DNA of 64,000 nt from Pseudomonas corrugata (GCF_001269905.1 NZ_LHVK01000004.1:124001-188000), one strand, 5' to 3'. Positions 54,720 through 64,000 are shown, counted from the first letter of the stretch. Made by a program: numbers and translations. The notes: generated by a model not told the origin, from the sequence alone.

Positions 54720-55478
54720 TTAAGGCTTCGGTGGCTTACCGTGCTCGTCGAAAGGATAAGGTTGTTTCCAACGCTCGAAAATCGGTTTCAACCGACCACT
54801 TTTCACCAACACCTCCATACGCCGGTCGAACAGCGCACGCAGCGCCCGTCCGTTTTCGGTGTTGGCGAAGCCCAGGTACAGCGGCAGGTTGATCAACGGC
54901 GAGAGCTTGTACTGCTGGGGATCGTCGGCCTTGGCGAGCACACCCTGGATCTCCATCAAGGCGTCGATATAGAAATCGGCCCGGTCATGGACCAGCATCG
55001 GCAAGATCCCTACCGCACGATGGATTTCATTGAAGCGCTTGATGTTGGGCAGATAGCTGTTGTACTCGTAGCCGCGCATCCACACCAGCCGATAATTGCC
55101 GATCGTCGCCAGCGTGGGTGTCGGTTTGGAGGCCAGTCCAAGGGCATAGATGTGATCAACGTCGTAGTGCCAGTTGGGATAGAGCAGCCCTTCAGTTTCA
55201 TCGCGATAGGCACCGACCTGTGCGTCGACCTCACCACGCTGTACCAAGCCGATCGAGCGGGTGTAGGGCACGCTGCGGGTTTCCAGCTTCACGCCCGCGG
55301 GCTCGAACACCTCACGCAGGATGTCCCAGGCCATACCCCGGCCGTCGGCTTCAGAGTAGTCAGCCCACTCCTCGCTGGCGGCGCGGATCTTGCCGGGCAA
55401 CGCCATCGGCTCCGCCGCCAGAGCGCCGAGACTCGTGCCCAGACACAACAAGAGCAACAGTGCTCGGCTTACGCGCAT
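54720..55478 (-). CDS. Periplasmic substrate-binding protein, amino-acid type (SBP_bac_3)
   Basis: 252 residues with signal peptide (ALLLLLCLGTSLGALAA). Family features: ASEEWADYSEADGRGMAWDILREVFE, and a C-terminal helix rich in charged residues. No permease or ATPase genes are adjacent, so it is an orphan binding protein, possibly a sensor rather than a transporter part. ATG 55478 gives a proper signal; ATG 55505 adds ten unlikely residues. Confidence 0.75.
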   Translation of the reverse strand: MRVSRALLLLLCLGTSLGALAAEPMALPGKIRAASEEWADYSEADGRGMAWDILREVFEPAGVKLETRSVPYTRSIGLVQRGEVDAQVGAYRDETEGLLYPNWHYDVDHIYALGLASKPTPTLATIGNYRLVWMRGYEYNSYLPNIKRFNEIHRAVGILPMLVHDRADFYIDALMEIQGVLAKADDPQQYKLSPLINLPLYLGFANTENGRALRALFDRRMEVLVKSGRLKPIFERWKQPYPFDEHGKPPKP

Positions 55479-55489
55479 GCCTGAATCCC

Positions 55490-55993
55490 TCAGGTAAGAC
55501 ACCACACCAGTCCTTGCATTGCCAGCCAGGCAAACACTCCGGCCAGGATATCATCGAGCATGATGCCTACGCCTCCGTGGACATGCCGGTCGATCCAGCG
55601 GATCGGCCATGGCTTGAGAATATCGAAGAAGCGGAACGCCAGGAAACCCGCCAACAACCAGTACCAACCTTGCGGCACCAGCCACAGGGTAATCCACATC
55701 CCGACCATTTCGTCCCAGACGATACCTTCATGATCGTGCACGCGCAGGTCGTCCGCCACCTTGCCACACAACCAGAAGCCGAACAGCATGGTGATGCCGA
55801 GCATCAGCCAGTAACCCCAGTCCGGCAACATCTGCCACAACGGTATGAAGGGTAGCGCAACCAGCGAACCCCAAGTACCTGGCGCCTTGGGCAAAGTGCC
55901 CGAACCGAAGCCAAATGCCAGGAAATGCCAGGGATTACGCCAAACCGAGGGGGGGACGAATTCGACTGGAACCTGGTTGGGATGATCTGTCAC
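55490..55993 (-). CDS. pgpA: Phosphatidylglycerophosphatase A
   Basis: 167 residues with four membrane segments and the PgpA pattern FGSGTLPKAPGTWGSL, WDEMVGMWITL, FRFFDILKPWPI and a terminal GGVGIMLDDILAG. It dephosphorylates phosphatidylglycerophosphate to phosphatidylglycerol. It overlaps thiL by 4 nt at the end of the rib operon, the usual gamma-proteobacterial order. Confidence 0.96.
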   Translation of the reverse strand: MTDHPNQVPVEFVPPSVWRNPWHFLAFGFGSGTLPKAPGTWGSLVALPFIPLWQMLPDWGYWLMLGITMLFGFWLCGKVADDLRVHDHEGIVWDEMVGMWITLWLVPQGWYWLLAGFLAFRFFDILKPWPIRWIDRHVHGGVGIMLDDILAGVFAWLAMQGLVWCLT

Positions 55994-56955
55994 GGTGTCT
56001 CCCGAAAATGTTGATAACCCCGGATCTGCGGGGTGATGTCGGCGCCATAGGCATCCACCAGCATGACGCCCTGCCCTGCCATGACACTGCCGACCACGTG
56101 GACTGGCCAGCCTTCGGCCTGCAACGCCGACAATCGGACCGGCGGCAAGCTGAACAGCAGCACATAATCGTCACCTCCGCTCAACGCGGCCTGCTCCGCG
56201 TCCGTTTGGCCGAGCAAGGCCAGTAAAGCGTTGGACAGCGGCAGACGGTCACGTTCAACCCGGATTGCCACTCCGGACGCCAATGCGATATGCCCGCAGT
56301 CGGCCAGCAGGCCATCGGAGATATCCATGGCTGCACTGGCCCGGCCGCGCAGCGCCAGCCCCAGGTCGATCTGCGGACGCGGTGACCAATAATGCGCCAA
56401 CAGCGGCTCGGCGACGGCGGGTTCAGCGTGACACTGGCCAAGCACGAGCGGCAATGCACCGGCGGCATTGCCCAGTTCACCACCAACGCAAAGCAGATCG
56501 CCGGGCTGTGCGCCGCTTCGGGTCAAGGCCTGGCCGGACGGCACGCGGCCGAACACGGTCATGGTCAGGCTCAGTGGTCCGCGAGTGGTATCACCACCCA
56601 CCAGCGCGACACCGCAGGCCTGGGCCATCCGGTCCAAACCACAGGCATAGGCCTGCAGCCAATCGGCGGTCACCGTCGGCAAGGTCAGGGCAAGGGTAAA
56701 GGCAAAGGGTCTGGCGCCCATGGCGGCGAGGTCGCTAACCGCCACGGCCAGCGAGCGCTGGCCGAGCAGGAACGGATCGCAGGGATCCGAAAAATGCACA
56801 CCGGCCACAAGCGTGTCCGTGGACACCGCCAACTGCTCCCCGGGAGGAACCGTCAGCAAGGCACAATCGTCGCCGATCCCCAGCGCAACGCCGTCGCCGC
56901 CCTGCGCACAAGGCGCGGCGGCGAAATAGCTGCGGATCAGCTCAAACTCACCCAT
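55990..56955 (-). CDS. thiL: Thiamine-monophosphate kinase
   Basis: 321 residues, AIR-synthase-like fold: MGEFELIRSYFA, GIGDDCALL, STDTLVAGVHF, and AAMDISDGLLADCGHIA near residue 215. It phosphorylates thiamine phosphate to thiamine diphosphate, the cofactor used by Dxs. The start codon directly follows the nusB stop. Confidence 0.96.
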   Translation of the reverse strand: MGEFELIRSYFAAAPCAQGGDGVALGIGDDCALLTVPPGEQLAVSTDTLVAGVHFSDPCDPFLLGQRSLAVAVSDLAAMGARPFAFTLALTLPTVTADWLQAYACGLDRMAQACGVALVGGDTTRGPLSLTMTVFGRVPSGQALTRSGAQPGDLLCVGGELGNAAGALPLVLGQCHAEPAVAEPLLAHYWSPRPQIDLGLALRGRASAAMDISDGLLADCGHIALASGVAIRVERDRLPLSNALLALLGQTDAEQAALSGGDDYVLLFSLPPVRLSALQAEGWPVHVVGSVMAGQGVMLVDAYGADITPQIRGYQHFRETP

Positions 56956-57456
56956 TCAGCGCTTGAACGCCTTCACTTCAGCTTCCCGCAGGCGTGGAGC
57001 AAGCTTGTCGAGCACACCGTTGACGAACTTGTGCCCGTCGGTGGAACCGAAGACTTTCGCCAGCTCGATCCCTTCGTTGATCACCACGCGGTACGGTACA
57101 TCGACACGCTGCATCAGCTCCCAGGTGGACAGGCGCAACACCGCCAGCTCGACCGGGTCCAGCTCTTCGATGGTCAGGTCCAGGCAAGGTGCCAGGGCCT
57201 TGTCGATTTCGGTCTTGTGCGCCGGAACCCCGTGGAGGATCTCGCGGAAATACGCGCCATCGACATCGCTGAAATCGTTATCGACCCGAAACTGCGCTTC
57301 GATCTCGTTCAGCGACTGCTTGGCCATGTGCCATTGATACAGCGCCTGAGTCGCAAGCTGACGGGCTTCGCGACGCTTGACGCTTTTCGAAGGCTTGCCG
57401 GCATCGGCAGGCTTGGGATCGCGAGGGTTGAAACGATCGCTTTCGTCGCTAATCAC
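56956..57456 (-). CDS. nusB: Transcription antitermination factor NusB
   Basis: 166 residues, all-helical NusB ([26 protein letters not shown], then [34 protein letters not shown]). It binds boxA RNA with NusE to support rRNA antitermination. It overlaps ribH by 4 nt. Confidence 0.97.
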   Translation of the reverse strand: MISDESDRFNPRDPKPADAGKPSKSVKRREARQLATQALYQWHMAKQSLNEIEAQFRVDNDFSDVDGAYFREILHGVPAHKTEIDKALAPCLDLTIEELDPVELAVLRLSTWELMQRVDVPYRVVINEGIELAKVFGSTDGHKFVNGVLDKLAPRLREAEVKAFKR

Positions 57457-57929
57457 TTGGCCTCCAACTGCGCCAGCAGACTGACCATTTCCAGGGCGGA
57501 CAGGGCGGCTTCGGCGCCTTTGTTACCGGCCTTGGTGCCGGAACGTTCGATGGCTTGCTCGATGGAATCAACGGTCAGTACGCCGAAAGCGACAGGCACG
57601 CCAAACTCCATGGACACCTGGGCCAGGCCCTTGGTGCACTCGCCAGCCACGTATTCGAAATGCGGAGTACCGCCACGAATGACCGCACCCAGGGCGATGA
57701 TCGCTGCATATTCGCCCTTTTGAGCGACTTTCTGCGCAACCAGCGGGATTTCGAAGGCGCCAGGGGCACGGATGATAGTGATGTCGCTTTCGCTCACGCC
57801 ATGGCGGACCAGGGCATCGACCGCACCGCCAACCAGGCTCTCGACCACGAAGCTGTTGAAACGGCCCACTACCAAAGCGTAGCGGCCTGTGGGGGCGATG
57901 AAGGTACCTTCGATGGTCTTCAGGGTCAT
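57453..57929 (-). CDS. ribH: 6,7-dimethyl-8-ribityllumazine synthase
   Basis: 158 residues, a typical Rib[52 protein letters not shown]. It condenses the RibD-pathway pyrimidine with 3,4-dihydroxybutanone phosphate. A 224-bp gap with a REP pair separates it from ribBX. Confidence 0.97.
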   Translation of the reverse strand: MTLKTIEGTFIAPTGRYALVVGRFNSFVVESLVGGAVDALVRHGVSESDITIIRAPGAFEIPLVAQKVAQKGEYAAIIALGAVIRGGTPHFEYVAGECTKGLAQVSMEFGVPVAFGVLTVDSIEQAIERSGTKAGNKGAEAALSALEMVSLLAQLEAK

Positions 57930-58033
57930 TCGTCAATTCTCTTAAAGAGCCGGAACGCGCTCGATGCGCGCTCCTCGGTGATATTTAGCCACGAATACAG
58001 GGCCAGCCGTTCATTTCAGGAAACTACACCCCT

Positions 58034-58125
58034 TGTGGGAGCGAGCCTGCTCGCGATGACGTCAGCTCAGAGACATTAATGTCGCCTGATGCACCGCTTT
58101 CGCGAGCTGGCTCGCTCCCACAGGG
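58034..58125. repeat. Inverted REP pair between ribBX and ribH
   Basis: REP halves at 58034-58060 and 58095-58125 in opposite orientation, inside the rib operon. It may lower the level of the distal genes or serve as an mRNA processing barrier. No gene is seen in the gap 57930-58153. Confidence 0.88.
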
Positions 58126-58153
58126 GGAAGACCTCCCTAACTGAACGAGGTCA

Positions 58154-59245
58154 TTATTCAGAGGGCACGTATTCTACAACTTCCAGATCGAAACCGGATA
58201 TCGCATTAAATTTCATCGGTGCACTCATCAGGCGCATTTTGCGTACACCCAGGTCCCGCAGGATCTGCGAGCCGGCACCGACCGTGCTGTAAGTGGTGGT
58301 CTTCTTCACCGGCAATTGCTCGCCGGTTTCGCGGATATGCGCCAGCAGCACATCGCCATCGAGGGGGTGCCCGAGCAGCAGCACCACGCCGCTGCCGGCT
58401 TCCGCCACCGCGGCCATCGCGGCCCGCAGGCTCCAGCGGCCAGGCTGCTTGACCATCAACAGGTCCCGCAGTGGGTCCATGTTGTGCACGCGGACCAGGG
58501 TCGGCTCTTCGGCGCAGACGGTGCCCAGGGTCAGGGCCATGTGCACGTCGCCTTCCACCGAATCGCGGTAGGTCACCAGGTTGAAATGGCCCAGTTCGCT
58601 GTCCAGCGGCTGCTCGGCGATCCGCTGAACGGTACGTTCGTGGATCATCCGGTAATGGATAAGGTCGGCGATGGTGCCGATCTTGATGTCGTGCTCAGCG
58701 GCGAAGGCTTCCAGTTCCGCGCGACGGGACATGGTGCCGTCATCGTTCATCACTTCGCAGATCACGCCGCTGGGTTCGAAACCGGCCATGCGCGCCAGGT
58801 CGCACGCCGCTTCGGTGTGGCCGGCGCGGGCCAGGGTGCCGCCGGCCTGAGCCATCAGCGGAAAGATGTGGCCGGGGCTGACGATGTCTTCGGCCTTGGC
58901 GTCCTTCGCGGCGGCAGCTTGCACGGTACGTGCGCGGTCAGCGGCGGAAATGCCGGTGGTCACGCCCTCGGCGGCCTCGATGGACACGGTGAACTTGGTG
59001 CCGAAGCCTGAACCGTTACGCGGGGCCATCAGCGGCAATTTCAGCAGCTCGCAGCGCTCGCGGCTCATCGGCATGCAGATCAGGCCACGGGCGTGCTTGG
59101 CCATGAAGTTGATGTGCTCGGCCTTGCAACATTCGGCGGCCATGATCAGGTCGCCTTCGTTCTCGCGGTCTTCGTCATCCATGAGGATGACCATCTTGCC
59201 TTGGCGGATATCTTCAACCAGCTCTTCGATGCTATTGAGCGCCAC
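58154..59245 (-). CDS. ribB: 3,4-dihydroxy-2-butanone-4-phosphate synthase with degenerate RibA-like domain (RibBX type)
   Basis: 363 residues from GTG 59245, preceded by AAGGGGGTG. The N-terminal 200 residues are an intact DHBP synthase (MDDEDRENEGDLIMAAE, GHTEAACDLARMAG). The C-terminal half resembles GTP cyclohydrolase II but lacks the zinc cysteines and the RQEGRG active-site stretch, reading LGTVCAEEPTLVRVHN and MVKQPGRWSLRAAM instead. So only the RibB activity is expected; the true RibA is at 53993. This corresponds to the RibBX variant known from proteobacteria. Confidence 0.92.
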   Translation of the reverse strand: MALNSIEELVEDIRQGKMVILMDDEDRENEGDLIMAAECCKAEHINFMAKHARGLICMPMSRERCELLKLPLMAPRNGSGFGTKFTVSIEAAEGVTTGISAADRARTVQAAAAKDAKAEDIVSPGHIFPLMAQAGGTLARAGHTEAACDLARMAGFEPSGVICEVMNDDGTMSRRAELEAFAAEHDIKIGTIADLIHYRMIHERTVQRIAEQPLDSELGHFNLVTYRDSVEGDVHMALTLGTVCAEEPTLVRVHNMDPLRDLLMVKQPGRWSLRAAMAAVAEAGSGVVLLLGHPLDGDVLLAHIRETGEQLPVKKTTTYSTVGAGSQILRDLGVRKMRLMSAPMKFNAISGFDLEVVEYVPSE

Positions 59246-59261
59246 GCGGCACCCCCTTGGG

Positions 59262-59927
59262 TCAGGATTTGAGGTAGCCGTTGGCGGCCAGAAAGCTTTC
59301 AGTGATGTTACTGCCGGATGCAGGCTCTGCGGCCTTGTCACCGAGCAGCAGGCGCTCCAGGTAACGGGCCAGCAGGTCGACTTCCAGGTTGACCCGGCGC
59401 CCAGGCCGATACGAGGCCATGATGGTTTCGCTCAAAGTGTGCGGAATGATGGTCAGCAGGAATTCGGCGCCATCCACCGCGTTAACCGTCAGGCTGGTGC
59501 CATCGACGGTGATCGAGCCTTTGTGGGCGATGTACTTGGCCAGTTCCTTCGGCGCGCGGATGCGAAACTCTACGGCCCGCGCATTATCGCTGCGGGAAAC
59601 CACTTCGCCGACGCCGTCGACGTGGCCGCTGACCAGGTGCCCGCCCAACCGTGTGGTGGGCGTCAGGGCTTTTTCCAGGTTGACCGGGCTGCCGCTCTTG
59701 AGATCGTTCATGGCAGTGCAGTCGAGGGTTTCGCGGCTGACGTCCGCCAGGAAACCATTGCCAGGCAGTTCGACGGCGGTCAGGCACACGCCATTCACGG
59801 CGATGCTGTCGCCCAGTTTGACGTCACTCAGGTCGAGCTTGCCGGTTTCGACGTAGACCCGCACGTCGCCCCCCTTGGGGGTGAGGGCACGGATGCTGCC
59901 GATGGATTCGATGATGCCGGTAAACAT
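59262..59927 (-). CDS. ribE: Riboflavin synthase, alpha chain
   Basis: 221 residues from ATG 59927, which has GAGGAGG upstream. Two internal repeats, each with the lumazine-binding barrel; starts MFTGIIESIGSI and has NGVCLTAVEL in repeat one and DGTSLTVNAV in repeat two. Converts two lumazine molecules to riboflavin. Confidence 0.97.
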   Translation of the reverse strand: MFTGIIESIGSIRALTPKGGDVRVYVETGKLDLSDVKLGDSIAVNGVCLTAVELPGNGFLADVSRETLDCTAMNDLKSGSPVNLEKALTPTTRLGGHLVSGHVDGVGEVVSRSDNARAVEFRIRAPKELAKYIAHKGSITVDGTSLTVNAVDGAEFLLTIIPHTLSETIMASYRPGRRVNLEVDLLARYLERLLLGDKAAEPASGSNITESFLAANGYLKS

Positions 59928-59973
59928 GGAGTCCTCCTCGAGAACAGGCCGCCGCTTGAGCGAAGGCCGGGAA

Positions 59974-61107
59974 TTATACGCTGGCCGGCGGGATGGGGAC
60001 GGCGATGACTCGCCAGTCATCGCCCACGGCGCGGATTTCGGTGATTTTCAGCGCCGGGGCGTCCTTCATGTGCGCCAGTGGCCAGTCCAGCAATGGTCGC
60101 GCCGAAGATCCCAGGAACTTGCCGGCGAGGAAAATCTGGAATTCGTCCACCAGGCCTTGACGGGCAAATGCCCCTGCCAGGCGCGGACCGGCTTCCACCA
60201 GCACCTCGTTGACGCCACGGGCCGCCAGCTCGACCAGCAAGCGGCGCAGATCGACCTGGCCGTCATCACCTGCCACGATCATGCATTCGGGGCCGTTGGC
60301 GTACTGTTCTTCCACCGCCATGCACGTGGCGACCAGCGCCGGGCCGGCCTTGAAAAACGGTGCATCCAGCGGCACCCGCAGGCGACCGTCCACCAGTACC
60401 CGCAGCGGCGGACGGCTCATGATCAATGCTGTCTGGTCGGCATCCAACCCGAGTTCATCGGCGCGCACGGTCAGCCGGGCATTGTCCGCCAGCACCGTGT
60501 CCGCGCCGGTCAACACCACACTGGCCTGGGCCCGCAGCCGCTGCACGGCCGAACGTGCAGCCGGACCGGTAATCCACTGGCTTTCACCGCTTTCCATGGC
60601 GGTGCGGCCATCGAGGCTCATGGCGAGCTTGACGCGCACGAATGGCAAGCCGTGCTCCATGCGCTTGAGGAAACCCTGGTTGAGCTGACGGGCCTCGCCT
60701 TCCAGCATGCCGCTTTCGGTGGCGATACCGACCTGGGCCAGCCGCTGCAAACCGCGACCGGCGACTTCCGGGTTCGGGTCCTGCATCGCCGCCACGACCC
60801 GGGCCACACCAGCGTTGACCAGCGCATCGGCACAAGGCGGCGTACGACCATGGTGGCTGCAGGGCTCGAGGGTCACGTAGGCCGTGGCGCCCCGAGCCAG
60901 CTCACCGGCAGCGCGCAAGGCATGGACTTCGGCATGGGGTTCACCGGCGCGGATGTGCCAGCCCTCCCCGACAATTTGCCCGTCACGCACGATCACACAC
61001 CCCACCCGAGGATTGGGATGGGTGGTGTAGTGGCCACGCCGAGCCAGCTCCAGGGCACGAGCCATGTAATGGGCGTCGAGGACTGCCTGTTGCGCCGGGA
61101 CGCTCAT
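59974..61107 (-). CDS. ribD: Bifunctional riboflavin deaminase-reductase
   Basis: 377 residues. N-terminal deaminase with [12 protein letters not shown] and [15 protein letters not shown] (zinc site); C-terminal reductase with [18 protein letters not shown] and the closing [15 protein letters not shown]. Second and third steps of riboflavin synthesis after RibA. It overlaps nrdR by 4 nt. Confidence 0.97.
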   Translation of the reverse strand: MSVPAQQAVLDAHYMARALELARRGHYTTHPNPRVGCVIVRDGQIVGEGWHIRAGEPHAEVHALRAAGELARGATAYVTLEPCSHHGRTPPCADALVNAGVARVVAAMQDPNPEVAGRGLQRLAQVGIATESGMLEGEARQLNQGFLKRMEHGLPFVRVKLAMSLDGRTAMESGESQWITGPAARSAVQRLRAQASVVLTGADTVLADNARLTVRADELGLDADQTALIMSRPPLRVLVDGRLRVPLDAPFFKAGPALVATCMAVEEQYANGPECMIVAGDDGQVDLRRLLVELAARGVNEVLVEAGPRLAGAFARQGLVDEFQIFLAGKFLGSSARPLLDWPLAHMKDAPALKITEIRAVGDDWRVIAVPIPPASV

Positions 61108-61568
61108 TCTTTCACCGGTTCGCGGGCCAGGCGGTCGATTTCCTCGCGGAATTCGTTCAGGTCCTGGAAGCGCCGGTACACCGAGGCGAAACGGATGTAG
61201 GCGACTTCGTCGAGCTTCTGCAGCTCGGCCATCACCAGCTCGCCGACCACAAGGGATTTGACCTCCCTCTCGCCGGTCGCCCGCAGCTTGTGTTTGATGT
61301 GCACCAGCGCCGCTTCCAGGCGCTCGACGCTCACCGGGCGTTTTTCCAGGGCGCGCTGCATGCCGGCGCGCAGTTTGTCTTCGTCGAACGGCTGGCGGCT
61401 GCCGTCGGTTTTGATCAGGCGCGGCAACACCAGTTCAGCGGTCTCGAACGTAGTGAACCGTTCGCCGCAGGCCAGGCACTCGCGCCGGCGGCGGACCTGT
61501 TCGCCCTCGGCGACCAGTCGCGAGTCGATGACTTTGGTGTCGTTGGCACCGCAGAAGGGACAGTGCAT
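61104..61568 (-). CDS. nrdR: Transcriptional repressor of ribonucleotide reductase genes
   Basis: 154 residues: zinc ribbon [18 protein letters not shown]...[14 protein letters not shown] followed by the ATP-cone domain. It represses nrd operons according to ATP/dATP status. First gene of the rib operon. The start at ATG 61568 matches the family length; the frame runs to 62213 only as a shadow of the divergent genes. Confidence 0.97.
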   Translation of the reverse strand: MHCPFCGANDTKVIDSRLVAEGEQVRRRRECLACGERFTTFETAELVLPRLIKTDGSRQPFDEDKLRAGMQRALEKRPVSVERLEAALVHIKHKLRATGEREVKSLVVGELVMAELQKLDEVAYIRFASVYRRFQDLNEFREEIDRLAREPVKE

Positions 61569-61695
61569 GGTGGCAGGCAACAAAAAAAGGGAGGGCCATG
61601 GTAGCGCATCCCACTGGCAAGACAAGCCATAGGGTTTACGGTATACAGACGGGCTTACCGTCAGATCCATGGAATTCACCTTGCAGGAGCCGCAC
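61569..61695. promoter_or_regulatory. Divergent promoter region nrdR / lipoprotein gene
   Basis: 127 bp between two divergent starts. It includes a short inverted repeat GGTTTACGGTATACAG/GGCTTACCGT around 61633-61660. I see no FMN riboswitch here. Confidence 0.4.
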
Positions 61696-62160
61696 ATGCC
61701 GCTACGATCGCTCGTTTTGCTCAGTCTTTTCAGCCTGCTGATGGCGTGCAGCAGTGACGCTCCCAAGCCCACTGCACCCGCACCGGCGCCCGCGCCGAAA
61801 CAGGCCCAGGAAAAAGCCCGGCAAGCCGCCGAGCTGGGACCATTGCCGGCGTACCAACGGGAACTGAGCGGCACCCTCGAAGGCGTACCGACCGGGGCCG
61901 AAATCGAACTGGCCCTGCTGGTGATCGACGAAAAGGGTCGCCCGCAGAAATTACTCGCCAGCTCCAGCCTGATCGGCGCCAAGCAGGCCCTGCCCTTCCG
62001 CCTGCGCTTCAACCCGGATGCCTTCCCGGTCGGCGCCCGCGTGGAGCTGCGCGGCCGCGCCAGCCAGTCGGGCCAATTGATCCTGCACCTGCCGGAACAG
62101 CGCATCGCGCAACCGACCAGCCAGGCGTTGGGCACCCTGCAATTCGTCAAAGCGCCATGA
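61696..62160 (+). CDS. YbaY-family lipoprotein
   Basis: 154 residues from ATG 61696 (CAGGAG 6 nt upstream). Lipobox LLMACSS with a lipid-modified cysteine at residue 18, a proline/alanine-rich linker ([14 protein letters not shown]), then a YbaY-like beta-sandwich ([21 protein letters not shown]). Outer-membrane anchored, function unknown. Overlaps the methyltransferase gene by 4 nt. Confidence 0.78.
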   Translation: MPLRSLVLLSLFSLLMACSSDAPKPTAPAPAPAPKQAQEKARQAAELGPLPAYQRELSGTLEGVPTGAEIELALLVIDEKGRPQKLLASSSLIGAKQALPFRLRFNPDAFPVGARVELRGRASQSGQLILHLPEQRIAQPTSQALGTLQFVKAP

Positions 62161-62816
62161 ATGCACCGCAAGACCTGCAACACGCGCTGAGCGAGTTGCT
62201 GGGGGACGCGCATCTGGTGGACTGCCCGTTACCCGGCACCGGTCTGAAACTGTGGCTGATCGACGGCGATAACATGGACCGAGCCTTCAACCCGGAAGAA
62301 ACCCGGCGCATCCTCCACGAGCCGCCCTACTGGAGCTTCTGCTGGGCCAGCGGCCTGGCGATGGCCCGTTACCTGGCCGAGCAACCGCAGTGGGTCGAAG
62401 GCAAGCGGGTGCTGGATTTCGGTGCCGGCTCCGGCGTGGCGGGCATCGCGGCGATCAAGGCCGGAGCGCTGGAAGTGGTGGCGTGTGACCTGGATCCGCT
62501 GGCAATCGCTGCATGCCGGGCCAACGCCCTGCTCAACGACGTGACGCTGACTTATTCGACGGATTTCTTCGCCGAGGCGGATCGCTTCGACCTGATCCTG
62601 GTCGCCGATGTGCTCTACGACCGAGCCAACCTGCCGCTGCTGGACCAGTTCCTAAGCCGCGGCCACGAGGCCCTGGTGGCCGACTCCCGGGTACGTGATT
62701 TCCAGCACCCGCTGTACCAGCGTATCGAACTGCTCGAAGCCATGACCCTGCCGGATCTGGCCGAGCCCGAGGAGTTCCGGCATGTGAGCCTGTATCACGC
62801 GCGGCGCCAGCCCTAA
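62157..62816 (+). CDS. SAM-dependent methyltransferase, ETFB-lysine methyltransferase-like
   Basis: 219 residues, class I methyltransferase with [17 protein letters not shown], motif [16 protein letters not shown] and the post-motif [12 protein letters not shown]. This arrangement is that of the METTL20/ETFB-lysine group. A protein substrate is likely but not proven by sequence. Coupled to the lipoprotein by ATGA. Confidence 0.8.
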   Translation: MNAPQDLQHALSELLGDAHLVDCPLPGTGLKLWLIDGDNMDRAFNPEETRRILHEPPYWSFCWASGLAMARYLAEQPQWVEGKRVLDFGAGSGVAGIAAIKAGALEVVACDLDPLAIAACRANALLNDVTLTYSTDFFAEADRFDLILVADVLYDRANLPLLDQFLSRGHEALVADSRVRDFQHPLYQRIELLEAMTLPDLAEPEEFRHVSLYHARRQP

Positions 62817-62818
62817 AA

Positions 62819-62916
62819 GCTTCGCGAGCAAGCCCGCTCCCACAATGAACCGGGGTGTTCGCAATTCCAGCGTCCGATCTCAGTCCCTGTGGGAGCGAGC
62901 CTGCTCGCGATAGCGG
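62819..62916. repeat. Inverted REP pair upstream of the CnoX-like gene
   Basis: REP halves at 62819-62844 (partly decayed, GCGAGCAAGCCCGCTCCCAC) and 62888-62916. They lie between two genes in the same direction. Confidence 0.88.
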
Positions 62917-62978
62917 CCTACCAGGCACCCCAAGACCCCGCGTATAGTTGCACCATTCAAGCGTTCTACGAGATTCCC

Positions 62979-63851
62979 ATGACCCAGGACACCCCCTACA
63001 TCTTCGACGCCACCACCGCCGACTTCGACCAGTCGGTAATTGCCAACTCTTTTCACAAGCCGGTGCTGGTGGATTTCTGGGCCGAGTGGTGTGCGCCGTG
63101 CAAGGCACTGATGCCGATGTTGCAGGGCATTGCCGAGAGTTATCAGGGCGAATTGCTGCTGGCCAAGGTCAACTGCGACATCGAGCAGGACATCGTCTCG
63201 CGCTTCGGCATCCGCAGCCTGCCGACGGTGGTGCTGTTCAAGGACGGCCAGCCCGTCGACGGGTTCGCCGGAGCCCAGCCGGAATCGGCGGTGCGGGCGA
63301 TGCTCGAACCCCACGTGCAGATGCCACCTCCCGCCGCGGCCGATCCGCTCGAGCAGGCCCAGGCGCTGTTCGACGACGGGCGTTTCGCCGATGCCGAAGC
63401 CCTGCTCACCGTGCTGCTGGGTGAAGACAACACCAACGCCAAGGCGCTGATCCTGTTTGCCCGTTGCCTGGCTGAACGCGGCGAGCTGGGCGAAGCGCAG
63501 ACCGTGCTGGACTCGGTGAAAAGCGACGAGCACAAGGCCGCACTGGCCGGGGCCAAGGCGCAGATCCAGTTCCTCGGCCTGGCCAAGCATCTGCCAGACG
63601 CCGCCGATCTCAAGGCCCGCCTGGCAAAAGACCCACAGGACGATGAGGCGGTGTATCAACTGGCGATCCAGCAACTGGCGCGCCAGCAATATGAACCGGC
63701 CCTCGACGCACTGCTCAAGCTGTTCACCCGCAATCGCGGCTACAGCGAAGGCCTGCCGCACAAGACCCTGCTGCAGGTGTTCGAACTGCTGGGCAACGAT
63801 CACCCGCTGGTGACGACCTATCGCCGCAAGCTGTTTGCCGCGTTGTACTAA
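62979..63851 (+). CDS. cnoX: Thioredoxin-domain co-chaperone CnoX (YbbN)-like
   Basis: 290 residues from ATG 62979. Thioredoxin domain with an intact CXXC site (VDFWAEWCAPCKALMP), then a TPR-like C-terminal half (ADPLEQAQALFDDGRFADAEALL). By recall E. coli CnoX has lost the first active-site cysteine; here both are present, so redox activity is expected alongside holdase/chaperone transfer function. The frame extends upstream to 62889 but through REP sequence. Confidence 0.9.
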   Translation: MTQDTPYIFDATTADFDQSVIANSFHKPVLVDFWAEWCAPCKALMPMLQGIAESYQGELLLAKVNCDIEQDIVSRFGIRSLPTVVLFKDGQPVDGFAGAQPESAVRAMLEPHVQMPPPAAADPLEQAQALFDDGRFADAEALLTVLLGEDNTNAKALILFARCLAERGELGEAQTVLDSVKSDEHKAALAGAKAQIQFLGLAKHLPDAADLKARLAKDPQDDEAVYQLAIQQLARQQYEPALDALLKLFTRNRGYSEGLPHKTLLQVFELLGNDHPLVTTYRRKLFAALY

Positions 63852-64000
63852 GCCTCAGCCCCCACCCAACTGTAGAGCGGCGTATCACCGCCGCTCAACA
63901 CCTTGACCTCGGCGCTGTGGCGCAAGCGCACCAACAGGCGCTTGCCCGCCGGAGCACTGCCCGTCAGGCCTTCCAGTTGTTCCAGCAGGTCCGGGCCGCT
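63848..64000 (-). CDS. 3' end of an unidentified gene
   Basis: The last 50 codons of a minus-strand gene, ending TPLYSWVGAEA then TAG, which overlaps the cnoX stop codon. The codon usage is that of a normal Pseudomonas gene, and readable residues are LLEQLEGLTGSAPAGKRLLV. The part seen is too short to name a family. Confidence 0.6.
   Translation of the reverse strand, partial: SGPDLLEQLEGLTGSAPAGKRLLVRLRHSAEVKVLSGGDTPLYSWVGAEA

Noticed and set aside
57930..59261. FMN riboswitch upstream of rib genes
   Set aside because: I looked for the RFN core around ribBX, ribH and nrdR and found none; the gaps hold REP sequence or plain spacer.

Overview
The window reads as a chromosomal segment of a Pseudomonas of the fluorescens group. 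Reasons: the housekeeping order nrdR-ribD-ribE-ribBX-ribH-nusB-thiL-pgpA and xseB-ispA-dxs next to ribA; the high-GC codon use of nearly all genes; and many copies of the Pseudomonas REP palindrome (core GGGAGCGAGCCTGCTCGCGAT), often as inverted pairs between genes. All identifications come from reading the sequence and recalling families; no search was run.

Layout. 1-3826: a small carrier-protein pathway, made of a partial adenylate-forming enzyme facing away from an MFS transporter, a free-standing acyl carrier protein and a BtrH-like acyltransferase. 3913-12721: a one-direction amino-acid catabolic cluster (gamma-lyase-type PLP enzyme, S-methylmethionine-permease-like transporter, LysR, threonine-synthase-like protein, Lrp, homoserine dehydrogenase, aldehyde dehydrogenase). 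It best fits release of homoserine from a gamma-substituted amino acid and its oxidation to aspartate. A 330-bp duplication has left a broken lrp copy plus a second REP pair inside it. 13013-14421: a bacteriocin with a colicin E3-type rRNase domain and its immunity gene. 14456-18343: an oxidoreductase, a SnoaL-like protein, a LysR regulator and an AlbA_2 (Schlafen-like) ATP-binding protein. 18527-24250: an Rhs protein with a pertussis-toxin-like ADP-ribosyltransferase tip, followed by two paralogous presumed immunity genes.

24673-30409: an operon related to E. coli ynbABCD plus a PlsC acyltransferase, apparently a dedicated phospholipid or glycolipid pathway. 30547-36299: a yjfIJKLMC-like operon (DUF2170, PspA, DUF2491, DUF350, DUF1190, ATP-grasp ligase) with a potassium-channel/RCK gene inserted, preceded by two identical 12-bp palindromes. 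36550-46739: the yfaATSQP-type bacterial alpha-2-macroglobulin operon with a yfaP gene at each end. 47010-50158: a Fic protein behind four operator-like half-sites, then a Septu-type PtuA/PtuB defence pair. 50278-64000: core genes for isoprenoid precursors, riboflavin, thiamine and phosphatidylglycerol synthesis, then a lipoprotein, a methyltransferase, a CnoX-like thioredoxin and the 3' end of an unidentified gene.

The accessory load (bacteriocin, Rhs toxin, AlbA_2, Fic, Septu) is concentrated at 13-24 kb and 47-50 kb. The least described systems are the ACP/BtrH cluster, the ynb-like lipid operon, the yjf-like membrane-stress operon with its probable autoregulator, and the homoserine-releasing cluster.
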